Of a stretch of 64,000 nt of DNA, positions 1 through 18,550 are shown in pieces. Positions within the stretch are counted from its first letter, which is position 1. The number at the start of each line of letters is the position of its first letter. Both the position numbers and the translations under genes were made by a program. The notes under the pieces were generated by a model. The model was not told the origin of the DNA, searched no databases, and saw only the letters and a program-made list of their open reading frames with translations. The DNA is from Anabas testudineus. Its lineage: Eukaryota; Chordata; Actinopteri; Anabantiformes; Anabantidae. The stretch is taken from assembly GCF_900324465.2 (NCBI RefSeq), contig NC_046623.1, positions 10,879,721 to 10,943,720 on the forward strand. Reading direction: 5' to 3'.

Positions 1-2852
1 GAAAAAACAAAAAGCACAAACAGACACAAACAGAGTAAGGAGATGTCCGAGCAGTGCTGAAGAAACGTCTCAATAATGTAAAGTGAACAGATTGGATTGT
101 ATGCTGAGGAAGGCTGACAGGTCAAATGAGAAAAATGCTCATTTGAATTCAAGTCTTTGTGAAAGCTGGGACCAGAAACCGTAGTGATGATCCAGCAGAA
201 GCAAAGAGTAAGTGCACCACCGTGTGGACTAAAAGATATCAGCCCACACGAAGTTCTCCATGTACTGTACCAGCAGTCTCTGTGAGTTGTCTCTCAAACT
301 GAGGTTCGACAGTTTTTTACATTTTCCAATTATGCTTCAATTAAATTTTCAATTAATGCTCTAGCTTTGTTGGGTTGAGCTGTTTTACATCTACACTGTG
401 AGCTTCGGTTTCTTTGCTCTGTGGTTTTATGTCAGATACTCTACCGGGCATGTGTGTAGGTGTATGTAAATATTGTGCCTAAACATTCAAAATAACCTTT
501 TAATGAAAAGGACTCCAGTATGGAGAAACTGTACTTTGTAGAATTTACAGCAGAGCTGAGAGTGACCAGTTGGTGTATACATGTCTACTGTATATACACC
601 AAGAAGAAAAAGGCATTGTTGAGTTTTACACTGAAATAAAATAAAAATCATCAAATAAAATAATCATCGCTAGTCAACAATTGTCTTGTTCTTGTTCTTA
701 GCCCACTTCTCATCATCTTGTTAGTCTAGAAGATGTTTGTTTGTGTCATAAGGGGGTGCCCGGTCTCCTGTATGAAATGCTTCTTACCACACCCTGTGTA
801 GTGGTACGATTCTATACATTTATATATACACACAATATGCAATAGGCTCCTATCAGCAATTCAGCTCTACTCAGGTATGGTCCTGCTTTTTACACTGGAA
901 AACAAGTCGGCATGCCAGGATCCCCCAAACACCCTGTGTCAAAGGAGGAACAAACAAACTCTCTTAAAACATTTTTTTTACTTAATGCACATCTTCACAG
1001 CATTTTTTTCCCTCAAGTACATAACTTAAACTGAAAATAAAAGACAGAAACACCTAACAGATAAACAATGAGGGTGAAAACAAAAAGGCCATTTTGTCTT
1101 TTATACACTAAGCACTGTACAATGTGAATAAGCCCTCTGTGTAATAAATCACATCCAAAAGAGAAAGTTCAATATTCAATACTAAAATAATCAGCCATTT
1201 GTCATCGGGACAAAAAAAAAAAAAAAAAAAAATCTACTATTGACATCAATTTCTAATTTGACATCACTCTTGAAAATCTCTGTGATAAATATTGTAATCT
1301 CTGCTATAGACAGTAATTACAGAGCTCAGAAAGCAGCTATCAGTTTCCTCCAGAGTTTATAAAGCCCCAGTTTGGACCACTCAAAGGGAAAAGTAAAAAA
1401 AAACAACAACAAACAAACAAAAACAAATCGTATCTAAACAAAAAAAAAAAAGCATTTTCATTCCTAACTGTTGTTGATCCACTGCTTTAGAAATACGACA
1501 GCATTCATGTTGTTCATCAGAATCCCTCTCATCTCTCACATCTTGTAATTTAAACAACACAGACTCCTGACCAAAAGAAAATATTTCTTATAAAATGACA
1601 TCAAGCTCTACAAAATACTTTGTTGACAAGGAGTTGGAGATTTGAAAACTTCCAGTACTTTATGAATTTAAGTGATAGGTTTGTGACCTTTACCCTTTCA
1701 CATCTGTTTCTTTTGTAAATAAATAATGACCAGATGATAAAGATTTCCACCGTCATAATGTTAGTGTTCTATGATGCGTTTTCAAAGCATAGGTTTTAAT
1801 TTTTACAGCAACAATCTACTGCACTGACAAAGTGCAGTGCCACAAGCGAACAGTTCAGGAGAGTATGAGTAGACTTGTAGAGCATGATCTCATAGAATGA
1901 AACTAATAGGAGATTTATCTAGAGTCAAAGTCTTACAGTGTTTATTCATCTAAATTGACAGAAATGATGTTATCAAAACTGGCTACAGTGACTGTTTTGC
2001 CTGTGCAAAAGTTTGAAAGTAGTTTCTTTCCCCAATATTTGCATCTTCAACTCCAGATTTAATAATAACCAAACAAAGTGGAGAAAGGAGGAAAGGGCAT
2101 GTTTCAACAAATACATTCACTGGAGATGTAAACTATGTTCAACTACAGACATGAAGCAGTTTTAAATTTGCACTGGTTACTTGTGGCATTTGTAATAAAA
2201 GTTTGAACTGGTACGTTAGCAGTGACAGCACTGTCAGATGTGTTGTCTTTTTTACTTATTCTCTGATTTTTTTTTTTTATAGAAAACACAAATCTGCATT
2301 TTAGTTCTGTTAAAACTGGTCTTTTGTACAACACTTGTACGTAAAAACATATTTGGCCTTCTTATACTGACTGTAGCATTTGAAAAGTTGAGGCTTCTTT
2401 GTTAAAGGAACAAGATAAATATTTATATTTTTCACAAAATAAAATGTAGAAGAGAGAAATAAAATAAATCAGGACCATTATTGACAAATTTCACACAATG
2501 CCCAGACTTGATGTCCATCAGTACGAAGAACAGTTTCTGTCAGTAACAGATTCTTTGTCGTGCATCTCTGCCGAACGAGTGATCACAGACAAAGAAATGT
2601 AGCGTACTTTTCTCAATAGAGGAGACATATTAAATAAATATATATAACACATTCTCAAAATATTTCAGTTGGGAAAATGATAAAGTACTATGTTGGAGTA
2701 TTCCAGCGGTTTAGATGAGTCTGTTTAAGGGAAACCTACTGAGGAGCTGGAGGTCCATGGAGGCTGATGCGTTGTTAATGTGTTAAAGGGGCTGGTCATT
2801 GTGTGTCATTCCAAGTCCTGACTGAACATGTACAGTCCCTCCCAGTCCAGCC
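1..2852. other. Non-coding stretch: znf346 3' flank / probable 3'UTR
   Basis: No convincing coding exon is present on either strand. The part nearest 2852 should be 3'UTR of the minus-strand znf346. The first good minus-strand AATAAA that I see lies at 1946-1941, so the UTR may be about 900 nt long. A plus-strand AATAAA at 635-640, followed by further AATAAA-like words, could end a plus-strand gene lying left of the window. A 21-nt A run lies at about 1212-1232. The short ORFs here have random composition. Confidence 0.5.
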
Positions 2853-8446
<5,594 letters not shown>

Positions 8447-9204
8447 TATTTCTACTCACAACTAGCGTGTCCCGCTTCTTCTTCTTCTCTTTATTTACTG
8501 ACAGGTGCCGTCCGGTGCTGTGGAGCATTACGCCACCTATTACACTGGAGTGTGGATCAGATAATTCCCATTAACAAGCCAATAAACGAACCTGCTGACA
8601 ATTTGGACATTTGTAGGAAACATGCAGACTTATGTCAGATTTGTCAAAAGGCTCATTTTTATCTGTCATTGGACAGTCTGATGTTAACAATTAAAACTAT
8701 TACAAACACAACTTTGAGCACTTTTACCATAAGAATAACCATGCAGGTAGTTGTTACAGCCAATATGATTATTTTCAAGCAATACTATCATGCTAAGGCA
8801 AATTTGTCATTTGGGAATATAAATAAGATTTGTATTTATTATATGTATAACAGAGTTGGATGTTTTCCTCTAATGTCTCATCTTAATCTCAGCCTTGTTA
8901 AGTTTTCCTCTCTTCCCACTGTTTCTGAATTGCATATAGAAATCATAGTAATAAAGGTGTCACCCTATTTTAACCTAGTTTTGCTGCCATTTTTAATACG
9001 TTTGCTTTTATATAAACATTATTTAGAAATAACTGCGTTTCTGGTCAACTCGTTTTTCTTTCACTACTGCAGCTACATTTTATTTAATTATTATTTAGAC
9101 AATCTACTCACTGTTCCTCAAGTTTAGTTTCAGTTGGAGGAATAAAATAAAACATTTCAGAGCTGTTTATTTATAGTGACTCGTATCTGGTTCACTCATC
9201 ATCA
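8447..9204. promoter_or_regulatory. znf346: znf346 5' flank; otherwise no gene
   Basis: This stretch lies directly upstream of the minus-strand znf346 start at 8446. The first 100 bases are GC-richer, with CpG-containing words such as GTGCCGTCCGGTGC, which fits a TATA-less housekeeping promoter. From about 8560 to 9180 the DNA is AT-rich. It contains a long plus-strand open frame (8552-9127) that begins with GTG and has no recognisable domain, which I do not accept as a gene. Confidence 0.4.
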
Positions 9205-9277
9205 GTTTCCGTAGTGTAGTGGTTATCACGTTCGCCTAACACGCGAAAGGTCCCCGGTTCGAAACCGGGCGGAAACA
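9205..9277 (+). tRNA. tRNA-Val (anticodon AAC)
   Basis: A 73-nt cloverleaf. The acceptor stem GTTTCCG pairs with CGGAAAC, followed by discriminator A. The D arm and A box read TAGTGTAGTGGTTATCAC. The anticodon stem TTCGC/GCGAA encloses the loop CTAACAC with anticodon AAC. The T arm is CCCCGGTTCGAAACCGGG with an intact B box. There is no intron and no encoded CCA, as usual for a eukaryotic gene. A T5 Pol III terminator follows at 9280-9284. It lies between znf346 and hnrnpab, apart from any other tRNA in the window. Confidence 0.97.
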
Positions 9278-9284
9278 GCTTTTT

Positions 9285-10300
9285 CTATCTGACCTTTTTT
9301 TTAAATTTTTTAAATTAATTGAATTTATTAAAACATACAAACACTTATGAGTCACACCATGTACAAGAAATTATTCAAAGCTACTCCCAGTTAACAAAAT
9401 ACACATAGTACACACTGTTTGATGGCAGACGCACAATAGTTATATCTCTGCTGGTTTAGTTTCACTATATAGTTTAAACTGCACATAACAATACTGATGT
9501 ACTTTTTGTACTGTCATATGTATCAGTAGTGTTCTCTCTATGGTTACTTTTGCCCTTTCTGCTGGTGTAATATTGCAAACCTCCCCCAATGTGGGAGGAA
9601 TAAACATTTATTTGTATGTGACAATTTACAAACTAACTATCTTATATAACTTGCTTTGTACATTTGTCTATAATTTTTAAGGTATATTTTTTATCCCCCA
9701 CACCACCCAAGTCTTTTATTAAATGATAAATGAGATGCCAGCAGCATCACCTTTAAGAATACCCGTTTAGGTTTATCCATTCGGACTCATCTGGAATAAC
9801 ACTGCCCCATCAGGGTGTTTGCAGAGTGAAGAAAAGCAGCAGAGGCACATCAATAAATAAAAGATCTTCCAGAACAATAAGTAAGAGTTAGTAACAAGTA
9901 TCAACCACATAAATAATCATGTCAAAAACACTGACCGGAGAAGGGTGGACCTGGCCCACTGGATGTGGCTGACATGAAGTTATTTATTCTGATGTGCCGA
10001 GACACTGCTTATGATTAGTTATGTTTGTAATGACTAAAATCCATAGCATCTTGACATTTATTCATTTTTGTTGCTGCTTTTTCTTCTTTGGCTCATATGG
10101 CTCACTCCCACAAACGATTCCTCAACACAATGTGTTGTACTTTTGTACAGTCAGAATAATCCTAGATAATTCACAGAGAATGAACAGTCTGATGTTGAGT
10201 GAAACTGAGGAAATACAACAACTAAGCTAGGCAGCCTTGATTACCGACTTTAATTAAGAAGTGAGCTTTTATCCTAGTAGAAACTGGACGCACCACAACA
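9285..10300. other. Intergenic AT-rich stretch
   Basis: It lies between the tRNA terminator and the 3' end of hnrnpab. No exon, RNA gene or recognisable repeat family is seen. The short frame at 10021-10230 has random-looking composition. Confidence 0.5.
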
Positions 10301-11183
10301 AGAAATTACTGAAAACTGTTTATTTGTCAAAAAAGCTCCTTTACAGCGCCAAGATTTTCAACCTGTAAAGCCAGCAAACATGTAAAATACAACCCTTACA
10401 ATACATTAGAATCAAAACAGGTACCAAAAAGTACAGTAAAAATTACACTTCCAATGATGGAAATGTGGAGGAGAGAAGGAAAAGGAGAGAACACCAAAGG
10501 GAAAAATAAAACCTAAAAATGAAAGGATAAAAAAACAAAACAAAAAAAAAAAACAAAAAAACAAAACAAAAACAAACAAAACAAAACAAAAAAAAACATG
10601 AAAAAGTTACATTTCAGATGTTTTCTGTACAAATGGTCTTCTGTCATAAAATAGGTTGAGTTAGGCCAGTGGGTCCATTCAGCCGTCGGCCATCTGTGTT
10701 ATTGGATCACTGGAGTCCTGAGGGAGGACATTCAGTTCAGTTTCTAGTACATATACCACAAATACAAATTCTACATCATGTATTCAAACAACATGACAGA
10801 AATAAGAAGTGAATGTGGAAGCGCTTCATGTGAGATGTCAAGGATTTAATCGACTTTCCTGGTACATGCCATCTGTGCACTGGCACATTAAAAACAAATG
10901 TTTGGGCTGCATGCATCAACTGCATGCATCAAGTGTCCCATCACCAGGGTGGTGATTAAATTTATAACACACATATCACAATGAATGCACAAATGCAGAA
11001 TGTATGAACTTGCCATTAGGGATTAAGACAAACTATGAACTACATATTCCACGGTTCAAATCTAGCTGAGGAATTCTGTGGCATCCCTTCTCCTCTTCAT
11101 GCTAGTCGACTTTCTGTGCCTGTGGGGCACTGTTTGTAAAAGAGTGTAGTTACAACCATAGCATACCTTGCAATACCGTGTAA
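10300..11183 (-). other. hnrnpab: hnrnpab 3'UTR, probably with a spliced intron
   Basis: Seventeen bases after the stop there is a good donor on the minus strand (CAAG/GTATGC, exon end 11167). A pyrimidine-containing acceptor (CCCTCAG/GACTCC, exon start 10717) lies 450 bases further on. The transcript could then continue to the AATAAA at 10324-10319. A T-rich block on the minus strand (A-rich with CAAAA words on plus, about 10520-10600) falls in this UTR. The splice is inferred. The related gene HNRNPD is known to splice its 3'UTR. Confidence 0.5.
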
Positions 11184-14114
11184 TCAGTATGGCTTGTAGC
11201 TGGTCTGGTGTGCCCCCCGTCGTGGGGTTTTTCCGTAGTTAGCATTGCCCTGATCTATGGGACAGAGGTGAAAAGACCAGTCAGACCGTTGATGATTGAA
11301 GTCGTTCAGCATTAAAATAAAGTCGTCCAACATTTTGGAGATATACTGTTAACTTTCTGAGAGTGAGGTGAGAGGATTGATATCAACCTAAAGTTTGTCT
11401 GTTGAGTGCAGAGTTGCAGTAAGAACATGGTTCGCATAAGACTAGAGGAAAACATGAACTGCCAAACAAACAGGTAAGAGCAGCTTTAGAGTTGCTGGTA
11501 GTTGTATTCTGAAAGCTACTTAACACACAGGAATGAGAACAGTGTTTATCTTAACAAACGCAAATTTCTTTTCATGTAAAGTGTCGAACCATGTCTTTAA
11601 CATCTGAATTCTCAATTAAGTCAATTCCTTAGGTTGCTTATTGATAATTACATATGTATGCATGGAACACACAATGAAACTGGAGCAGTGCTGCTGATTC
11701 ACTAAGAGCAACATGTTTGTGCATATACCTACTGTAATCATATCCAGGACCATATCCATAGTAACCAGAAGAGTAGTCATAGTTGCCGTAGCCGCTGTAT
11801 CCACCATAGCCATAGCCTTGGTTACCATAACCCTGGTTCCAGTAGTTACCATAGCCCTGATTCCAGCTCTGGTTCTGACCTGAGACACAAAAAAAAAGCA
11901 GAATTCCCATAGAAGCTTCAGCCTCAGTCTGAATACAATTTTCTTTTTTCTTCCAAACCTCAGGACAACAAACCTCTCCCTGAAACCACTATGAGTAGAC
12001 TGGTTTAAATTATATGTTTAAGGTTTTGGACTATAAAACTTAAAGTTATATAGAACAAAATCAGATAAAAGAATTATTAGATAAGAACCCATAGTTAAGT
12101 CAAACTCTGGTCTTGGCTCACAGCAAGTAAATCTGTTGATGTAGTATTTGTAGTTTCTCTCAATTATATTTAGACATAGTACTAAAATGCATTTAGAGAT
12201 GCATGAAAGGAGAACAGCCTCTTTCTTTTTGCTGTTTTTCTGACTATATTCTTTACATTTTGTGGGGACGGACGCAAATCAAATGTTGACATTGCTCTTA
12301 CATAGTCATTAAAACATTCAGTCTAGATTTCTCTTACCTCCACGTCCCCTGCCTCCCCTGCCTCCATAACCACCACCACGTCCTGCTCCATATTGCTGCT
12401 GCTGGTACACCTCCTTTGGCTGGGCAATCTTCAGCTCACACTAAAGAGACACAAACAAATGTTGAACCTAAAACATACATAAAATCTTGAGCTCAAAACT
12501 GCTGCCTGAAGGAATCACAGCTGGTTCCAAGAATATAACTTGTGGCAAGATGAAGTTAGACAGCATATTTCTCACTACGTGATGGAGTGTTACAGGTCAC
12601 ATATAGCATCATATAAAGCAAATTTTCAGTTTCATAGTGGTATCATGAATTATTAAAAGCTGCTAAAGTGAAAGTGTGTGTTTGTGTATACATACCCTGC
12701 CACCCTGGATGTTGTGGTATTTCTTCTCCAGACACTTCTTGACGCTGGCTTCGTCTTTGTACGTGATGAAAATGAAACCCCTCCTTTTTTTCGATTTAGG
12801 GTCAATGGGAAGTTCAATGGTTTCGATCTGGAAGGAAAAGAGGATTAAGTTTAAGTTTCCAAATATTTAATTCAGACAATTAGGCATGTCAATTACGATA
12901 CAATTAAGATTACAACAATTAAGATTGAATAAATCATGCATCCTTCCTAATTCTGTGCAGAGATGTGTGTGTTTAAAAGACGAGTTGGCTCTTCAGTGAC
13001 CTCCAGTTCCATTGGAATCATTTCCTTTAGTAAAAAAAAAAAGTGAAGTACCATCTAGATTTCAGATATATGTGGCTGTGAATACAGGAATCCTGAGAGG
13101 AGTAAGGTTTCCAGTGTTCTATCCAAAGGTCAAAGGTCTTTGTAGTGGCTCCATCTAGTAAAACTGACCTCTCCAAAGGCCCCAAAATATTCCCTGATGG
13201 TGTCCTCTGTTGCTTCAGGGTTCAAACCCCCGACAAAGATCTTCTTGACAGGCTCCTTCTTCATGGCCATCGCCCTCTTGGGGTCAATCTGACGTCCATC
13301 CAGTCTGTGTTCCTTCTGTTCCAGCACCTGCAGACAGATGTGTTGTCTTTATTGAAAGACTGAAAGACTACTTATCAACATTGGAATAACAGTCAGTATC
13401 ATGTTTTTTGCTAATAGTGTTAGCAAAAAACCCTGCTGTCTGTTTAAAAAAATAAATAAATAAATAAATAAGTTCAGGGTACCAAAAGAGTGCCCCATTG
13501 ACCAACTTCTGTGTTAAATGACAAACAGCAGTAGAGATCAGAGATGACTCACCTTATCCACGCTGGCGGAGTCTTTGAAGAGAACAAAGCCAAAACCTCG
13601 AGATCGGCCAGTGTTGGAGTCCATTTTGATTGTACAGTCCGACACTTCACCAAACTTACTAAAGTAATCTTTCAGGTCCTTTTTACTTGTGTCCCAGCTG
13701 AGGCCGCCCACAAACATTTTTCTGCAAACACACCATTGCACCACTGATTTATTTCTTTTGTACACACATTATTACAGCACAGGTAGCCTTAGCTAGTAGC
13801 AACCCAACATCTGTTTAAATCAACCAACTGACAATCCTGTTATCAGTTGCATGGGAGGCCATAAGTGAAACTATTTAATGACATTATATTTCTTACTGAA
13901 TATGTTAAGTGAGACTGGTCCTATAGGGGAAAAAAATACACACTAACCCAGCATCCTCTTCTTCTTTGCTGGCATCAATCTTTCCTCCATCTGTGCCATT
14001 ATCCTGGCTATCATCTCCACCCATCAGCTCCTGCTCTGCTCCATTCTGGTCTTCCTCTCCCTCGTTGCCATTCTGCTCCGATGTCTCCATAAGAAGACTA
14101 TCAGCATCTGCCAT
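11184..14114 (-). CDS. hnrnpab: hnRNP A/B (CArG-binding factor A), two-RRM protein
   Basis: Seven coding exons on the minus strand: 14114-13948, 13721-13553, 13327-13169, 12827-12696, 12440-12338, 11879-11733 and 11254-11184. Phases match and give 315 residues. Residues 1-56 are an acidic N-terminal region. RRM1 (about 57-130) has [11 protein letters not shown] (RNP2) and RGFGFVLF (RNP1). RRM2 (about 141-215) has [13 protein letters not shown] and RRGFIFITY. Then follow [12 protein letters not shown], a short RGG stretch, a Gly/Tyr/Asn/Gln low-complexity segment, and the C-terminus [12 protein letters not shown], close to human HNRNPAB (GHQNNYKPY). The family binds AU-rich RNA and single-stranded DNA in nucleus and cytoplasm and acts in splicing, mRNA transport and stability. 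Exon 11879-11733 corresponds to the exon that mammals skip to make the short isoform. HNRNPD and HNRNPDL are close paralogues, but the sequence and 5q35-type neighbours favour HNRNPAB. Confidence 0.95.
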
Positions 14115-15630
14115 TGTGATGGACTCTTGAAGAGACTGAAAAAGGACAAGCCAAATAAGTAGGTGTTTTATATTTGTGTCATAAATATTGCTTACTTACT
14201 CCAATTTATTTTAGGATAAACATTTTATTACATTTCTAACTTGCTTGGGGACATCTGTTGCCCACAAGTTCATCAAGTACACTGCTTAGAATGCCACAAA
14301 CGTGTTTCATTATATTATTGAGAGTCTGTAAAATTGAGTAGTACTTGTCTAATGGACTCCTACACAAATGCTTCTATAATTTGCCAGATTGCATTAATTT
14401 TTACTGTATTTAATAAAGCAGCTTTGAACATGAACATGAACATGCACGATGTTGGCAAATGAAGTACAATTACAAGTTGTTGGAATCAGATTTTCATGCA
14501 ATGGCCTCTACTAGACAGGGCTAGAAAAGTTGCACTGCTACCAAGTATTTGATTATTGGAGTAACGTGATCATATTTATCTCAAACTTTTCCAATTATTT
14601 GGTGCCTTGAATGGCTGCAGATTACAACCATTTTCATTGATGATCTAACATTACTGATCTAAAAAAAAATGTTTAAAATCATGTTGATCATGTTTTTTGA
14701 CAGAGAGCCCAAAAACCTGCAACAAAAAGTTTACAACAGTAACCATATCACCAAAGGAAAACATTTAGTCTAATAAAGTTGAAACATGCATGTTGCATTT
14801 CATTAATTTAGATGCAAATGTGACACCAATTATTAAAAGTAGTCTTATTTTCTGCGAGCTACCAATTCATTGACTTGGCTTTTTTTTTTTTTAACATAGC
14901 AATGTCAACAAATGTAAACTATATTAACCTGTTTCAATAACAGTGAAGATTTCTTAACCAGCTACTTTTAGTCTACTTGAAAACAATCAGTGTTAATTTC
15001 CTGCTACTTATTAACTTTAACCTCTGTATTTGTTTTTGTACCATGAGCTTGCACAAACACATATCCTTAACGGTTTGGTTAACAGTAACGTTAGTGGATA
15101 ACGTAAACTGTTGCATGTTTACGAGGTTATTTGGACTTTGCTAGCACACAAAAAGCAGCAATAAACCAGCGTGACGCTCCGAATCAAGTGTTCAAGCGGA
15201 CCGCGCTTTGCTCCGTTAAATTACCGCTCGGAGCAGAGTAGGCCCGGATAGCAGCTTGGCAGCTGACTCTGAACAAACGAACCAACGGGAGACTGCAAAA
15301 ACCACAAATAAAACCTGAATCACCAGTGCCAAAAGCTAAAAGCCTTAAATTGTACTACAATGGAAGGAGGAGCTGTAGATTTAGTGCGATAACTGCGTTA
15401 ACGTATGTTAGCGCCGCTGTGGCTAACGCACGGCTAGCTAGAGTTAGAGCTAACATGAAGATGCTGGCCCGATTGAAGTAGATCGCAGGCAAACACTGAA
15501 AACAAAACAATCACTATACTATGGTGCACAGCCTGTCTATATTCCGTTAGACACCTAAAAACAAAAGCATGCTTACTTTAAGGGAAATACCGGAGACGCC
15601 GATTTACTGTTCAAAATGGACACTCTCCAA
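14115..15630 (-). other. hnrnpab: hnrnpab 5'UTR: non-coding exon 1 and intron 1
   Basis: The coding exon has an acceptor 21 bases before the ATG (TTTTTCAG, exon start 14135). A donor AAA/GTAAGC at 15577 can end a short non-coding first exon starting near 15630. The 1.4-kb interval contains no coding exon that I recognise on either strand. It includes CpG-bearing DNA at about 15160-15480. Confidence 0.55.
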
Positions 15631-15760
15631 ATTCGCCGCTAACTCGTGGCAACATATATACGACCGGATGTGACCGAGTAGTGAAGCATGTCGTAATGAC
15701 AAAGTCTGTGATTGGACACAAAGCCATGTTGTGCGAATGAAAACGTGAAATGATTGGTCG
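15625..15760 (-). promoter_or_regulatory. hnrnpab: hnrnpab core promoter
   Basis: Read on the minus strand there are two CCAAT boxes, at 15757-15753 and 15715-15711. A TATATATG element lies at 15660-15653, about 25-30 bases before the inferred start of transcription near 15630. The arrangement (two CCAAT boxes 42 bases apart, then TATA) fits a strongly expressed hnRNP gene. The start site itself is inferred. Confidence 0.5.
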
Positions 15761-16660
15761 ATTGCCCGCATTGCTGATGAAACATAAATACATCAGCCAA
15801 ATGTCGTTCCTGTTTCCTGTCCTCTCACTGCTCCTCAAACTGTTTATAATTAATGAGGTAGTTTAAACCCCGTCTTAATTTGTGGGCCCTATTGTCCAAA
15901 GTACTATAATAATAATTATATCTTACTCAGCTACTCAAAAAAAAAAAAAAAAAAATCTGTGAATCATCTTCAAACATGGAGCCTGAGATGTTTCACGCAG
16001 TAACAACAGAGCTGCATCAGCCTCCTGGAGGATATCAGGGCCAAACTTTGTTGTTAGGCTCTATTTGTTCCCATATGTAATGTAATCCGTAATGTTGTAT
16101 TATTATTATTGTTGTTGTTGTTGTTGTTTTGCATTTGTTGTGATTTCTGTGTAATTGATGGTAAATTATATTTTAGTGGAAATACTGTGAGATTGTGTCA
16201 TAATCATGCTATGCATCTACATGCTGCAAATTAACAGTTGTTGAATATTGTTCTTGTCATTTTGTTGAGGTTGTAATGGGAAAATTTATTATAAAGTTAT
16301 TATTGTCGCACAATTGAGACTTCAACAGGAGTAATAGGATCTGTAATTTGGAGGTTTTCTGACAAAATAACATTTGTAGACAGTTTTGTAGCCATAGGCG
16401 ACTAGATTATCTTTAGTTGTATAACAGAAATAAATTATATTTATTGCTGTTCTTGTTTTAAAACATGGCACATGTAAATTATCTAAATAAAAAATATCTA
16501 ATATCGTGCCCATAAAATTTTTTTTTATTTAAGCTGCTACCCTAATTTTCTTTAACTCCGAACATTGTCATAAAAGTAAAACTAATTTCTTTACCAACTG
16601 CTCATATCATCAAATGTCCCATGAAGCACTGACAGTGAACATGCATGCAGAATCCCAGAC
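15761..16660. other. Intergenic, AT-rich
   Basis: No gene is seen. There are poly-A (about 15939-15955) and GTT-type simple repeats (about 16105-16130). The remaining sequence has no recognisable homology. Confidence 0.5.
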
Positions 16661-17015
16661 GATTCAAGATTCAAAAACCTTTATTAATCCCAGAGGGAAA
16701 TTGTTTTGTCTTGTTACATCTTGTTACATCCCGTCATCCCCCTCTATAGAGAGAGGGATGATGGGACTCCCAGATTTCCTAAAGTCCATCACCGGTTCCT
16801 TTGTTTTACTGATGTTGGGTTGAACATGGTTGAGTCCACACCAGTCCACCACTCCCTGGTACTCTGTGATGTCTCCACCCTGAATAAATTCTAAAACTGC
16901 AGAGTCATCAGAGAACTTCTGAAGGTGGCAGGACGCAGGAGTTAGTACCTGACACAAAGTTACACAGGCAGACGTACTGGGGAGGGTCGCTGAGGTAGTC
17001 CATGATCCACAAAAT
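16661..17015 (-). mobile_element. LINE fragment (Rex1/CR1-like), 3' end plus reverse transcriptase pieces
   Basis: On the minus strand, 16929-16727 translates to a piece of non-LTR reverse transcriptase (words LQKFSDDSAV, EYQGVVDW and NISKTKEPVMDFRKS). Just upstream, about 17010-16957 gives WIMDYLSDPPQYVCL, another RT segment. The sequence that normally joins them is deleted. The element ends in the 3' tail common in fish LINEs: CAATTTCCCTCTGGGATTAA, then TAAAGG and a degenerate GAATCTTGAATC repeat at 16661. It is 5'-truncated and internally deleted, so it is inactive. The 5' limit is uncertain and could reach 17165. Confidence 0.8.
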
Positions 17016-17317
17016 CAGGTGAATGATTGTCAATGAATGTCAACCTGCATGAACCAACTGCTGTAAAACAAGATGCGGGTGTCCTGTGGATTGATTTCCT
17101 GTTCTTATATACCACAATATTGTAAGTTCCAACCTCAAAAAACACTCTATTTCCAGGCTGCATTTAAGAAAGAGGGGCCCAAATAATAAATGCAGCTAAA
17201 AAGGTAATCTTGTGGCTCAGGGTGAGAGTGTTTATTACTGCCACTGACCGCTTCACCCAGGCAACATCAACTATAACCGCCAACCAGGGGCAAGTTGAGG
17301 CAAGATCTGAAACATGG

Positions 17318-17318
17318 G

Positions 17319-17400
<82 letters not shown>
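17318..17400. repeat. (CA)38 microsatellite with GCGCGC lead
   Basis: An uninterrupted CA run at 17325-17400 is preceded by GCGCGCG. This makes 83 bases of strict purine-pyrimidine alternation. Confidence 0.98.
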
Positions 17401-17405
<5 letters not shown>

Positions 17406-18550
17406 AAGTGTAGCTGTGGAGACAGTGTTGTTTCTCCAGCAGTGGTCACTTGTAAACAGATCTGTGAGAATTGCAGTGATCGCAGGTAAGAACACAGCGC
17501 TCATCCATTCACATACATACAACACAGCAATGTTTTACTATTGTTCTTGTTTTTGTAATAATTGAATTTTGCTGTGTTCACTTGCATAAACAAATGTGAC
17601 CTGTCAGTGATGTGGAAAAGCCTAAAAATAGATCTGCAGAACTGGACCTCAGCATTAGAGAAATTATAACATCACATATTTTTATCTGAAACAAGTTCAC
17701 ATTGATTCCAGCATTGAACTCCAGCTCACTTCTATCACTTTTGTTTGTAAACTGCCATGTTTGAATATTTTGTATTTGTATTTATCGGTCTTTGATTTCT
17801 AGATTTTTTATTTTAATAAAGAAATTTGAAGCATATGATGTAACAAAACTTCAACAAAATCTTTGAAGTGAAAGTTCACTGGATCATTTCATGGTTTCTA
17901 CAGGCTGCTAGAGACAGGTAAATTGTTGAATTGTTTTTGCAGTGTTGTTCAGATTAATTAAATTTGAACACTGTATGTGACACGTATGTAATCAAATTAA
18001 ATGTCATTTGGCACTATGCATATAGAATTGAGTTGAATATATGAATTAATAGCATCTATAAAGCTCACCAATTAAAGTTATTTTGCTTATGCATCCGCTG
18101 CGTCAGCCATCTTACATCTAGCAGCATTTATTGCAGTATCACGGCTTCATGATGGCATGATTGGGGTCGTTGTGCAGGCAGTGTTGTTAGCTGATTGTTT
18201 AAAACACACCAATCACTAACTACACTACCAGAACAACCACCACCACACACAGCTGCTCACCGAAAGATTTGCGGGACTGAATATATATCTTAAAAAAAAA
18301 ATATTTGTCCCATCAACATTTTTACTGGCATTACCTATGATTTGTGATGAGTTTGTGGCTACAGATTTTATGTTGTAGCTGGAATAAAATTGTGACTTGT
18401 TCTTCACACCTTGATTTCGCTTGTGTTCATACTTTACTAGTAGTAAAATTCTCAATTTGCTGCAACACTGTCGCGTCAAAGAGAGAAGTGGTGACGAGTA
18501 TTTAAGAAGATAAAACCAAAACATGTAAAATGCTTTAGAATAACCAGCAG
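17401..18550. other. Intergenic, no gene seen
   Basis: AT-rich DNA without recognisable exons on either strand. Open frames overlapping the CA run are repeat translations. A 116-codon minus-strand frame at 18225-18575 has no recognisable domain. Confidence 0.5.

Noticed and set aside
8552-9127. 191-codon plus-strand open frame divergent from znf346
   Set aside because: It begins with GTG, not ATG. Its composition follows the AT-rich DNA, it has no recognisable domain and no splice context.
17164-17525. Several open frames reading Cys-Val or Thr-His repeats
   Set aside because: They are translations of the CA microsatellite.
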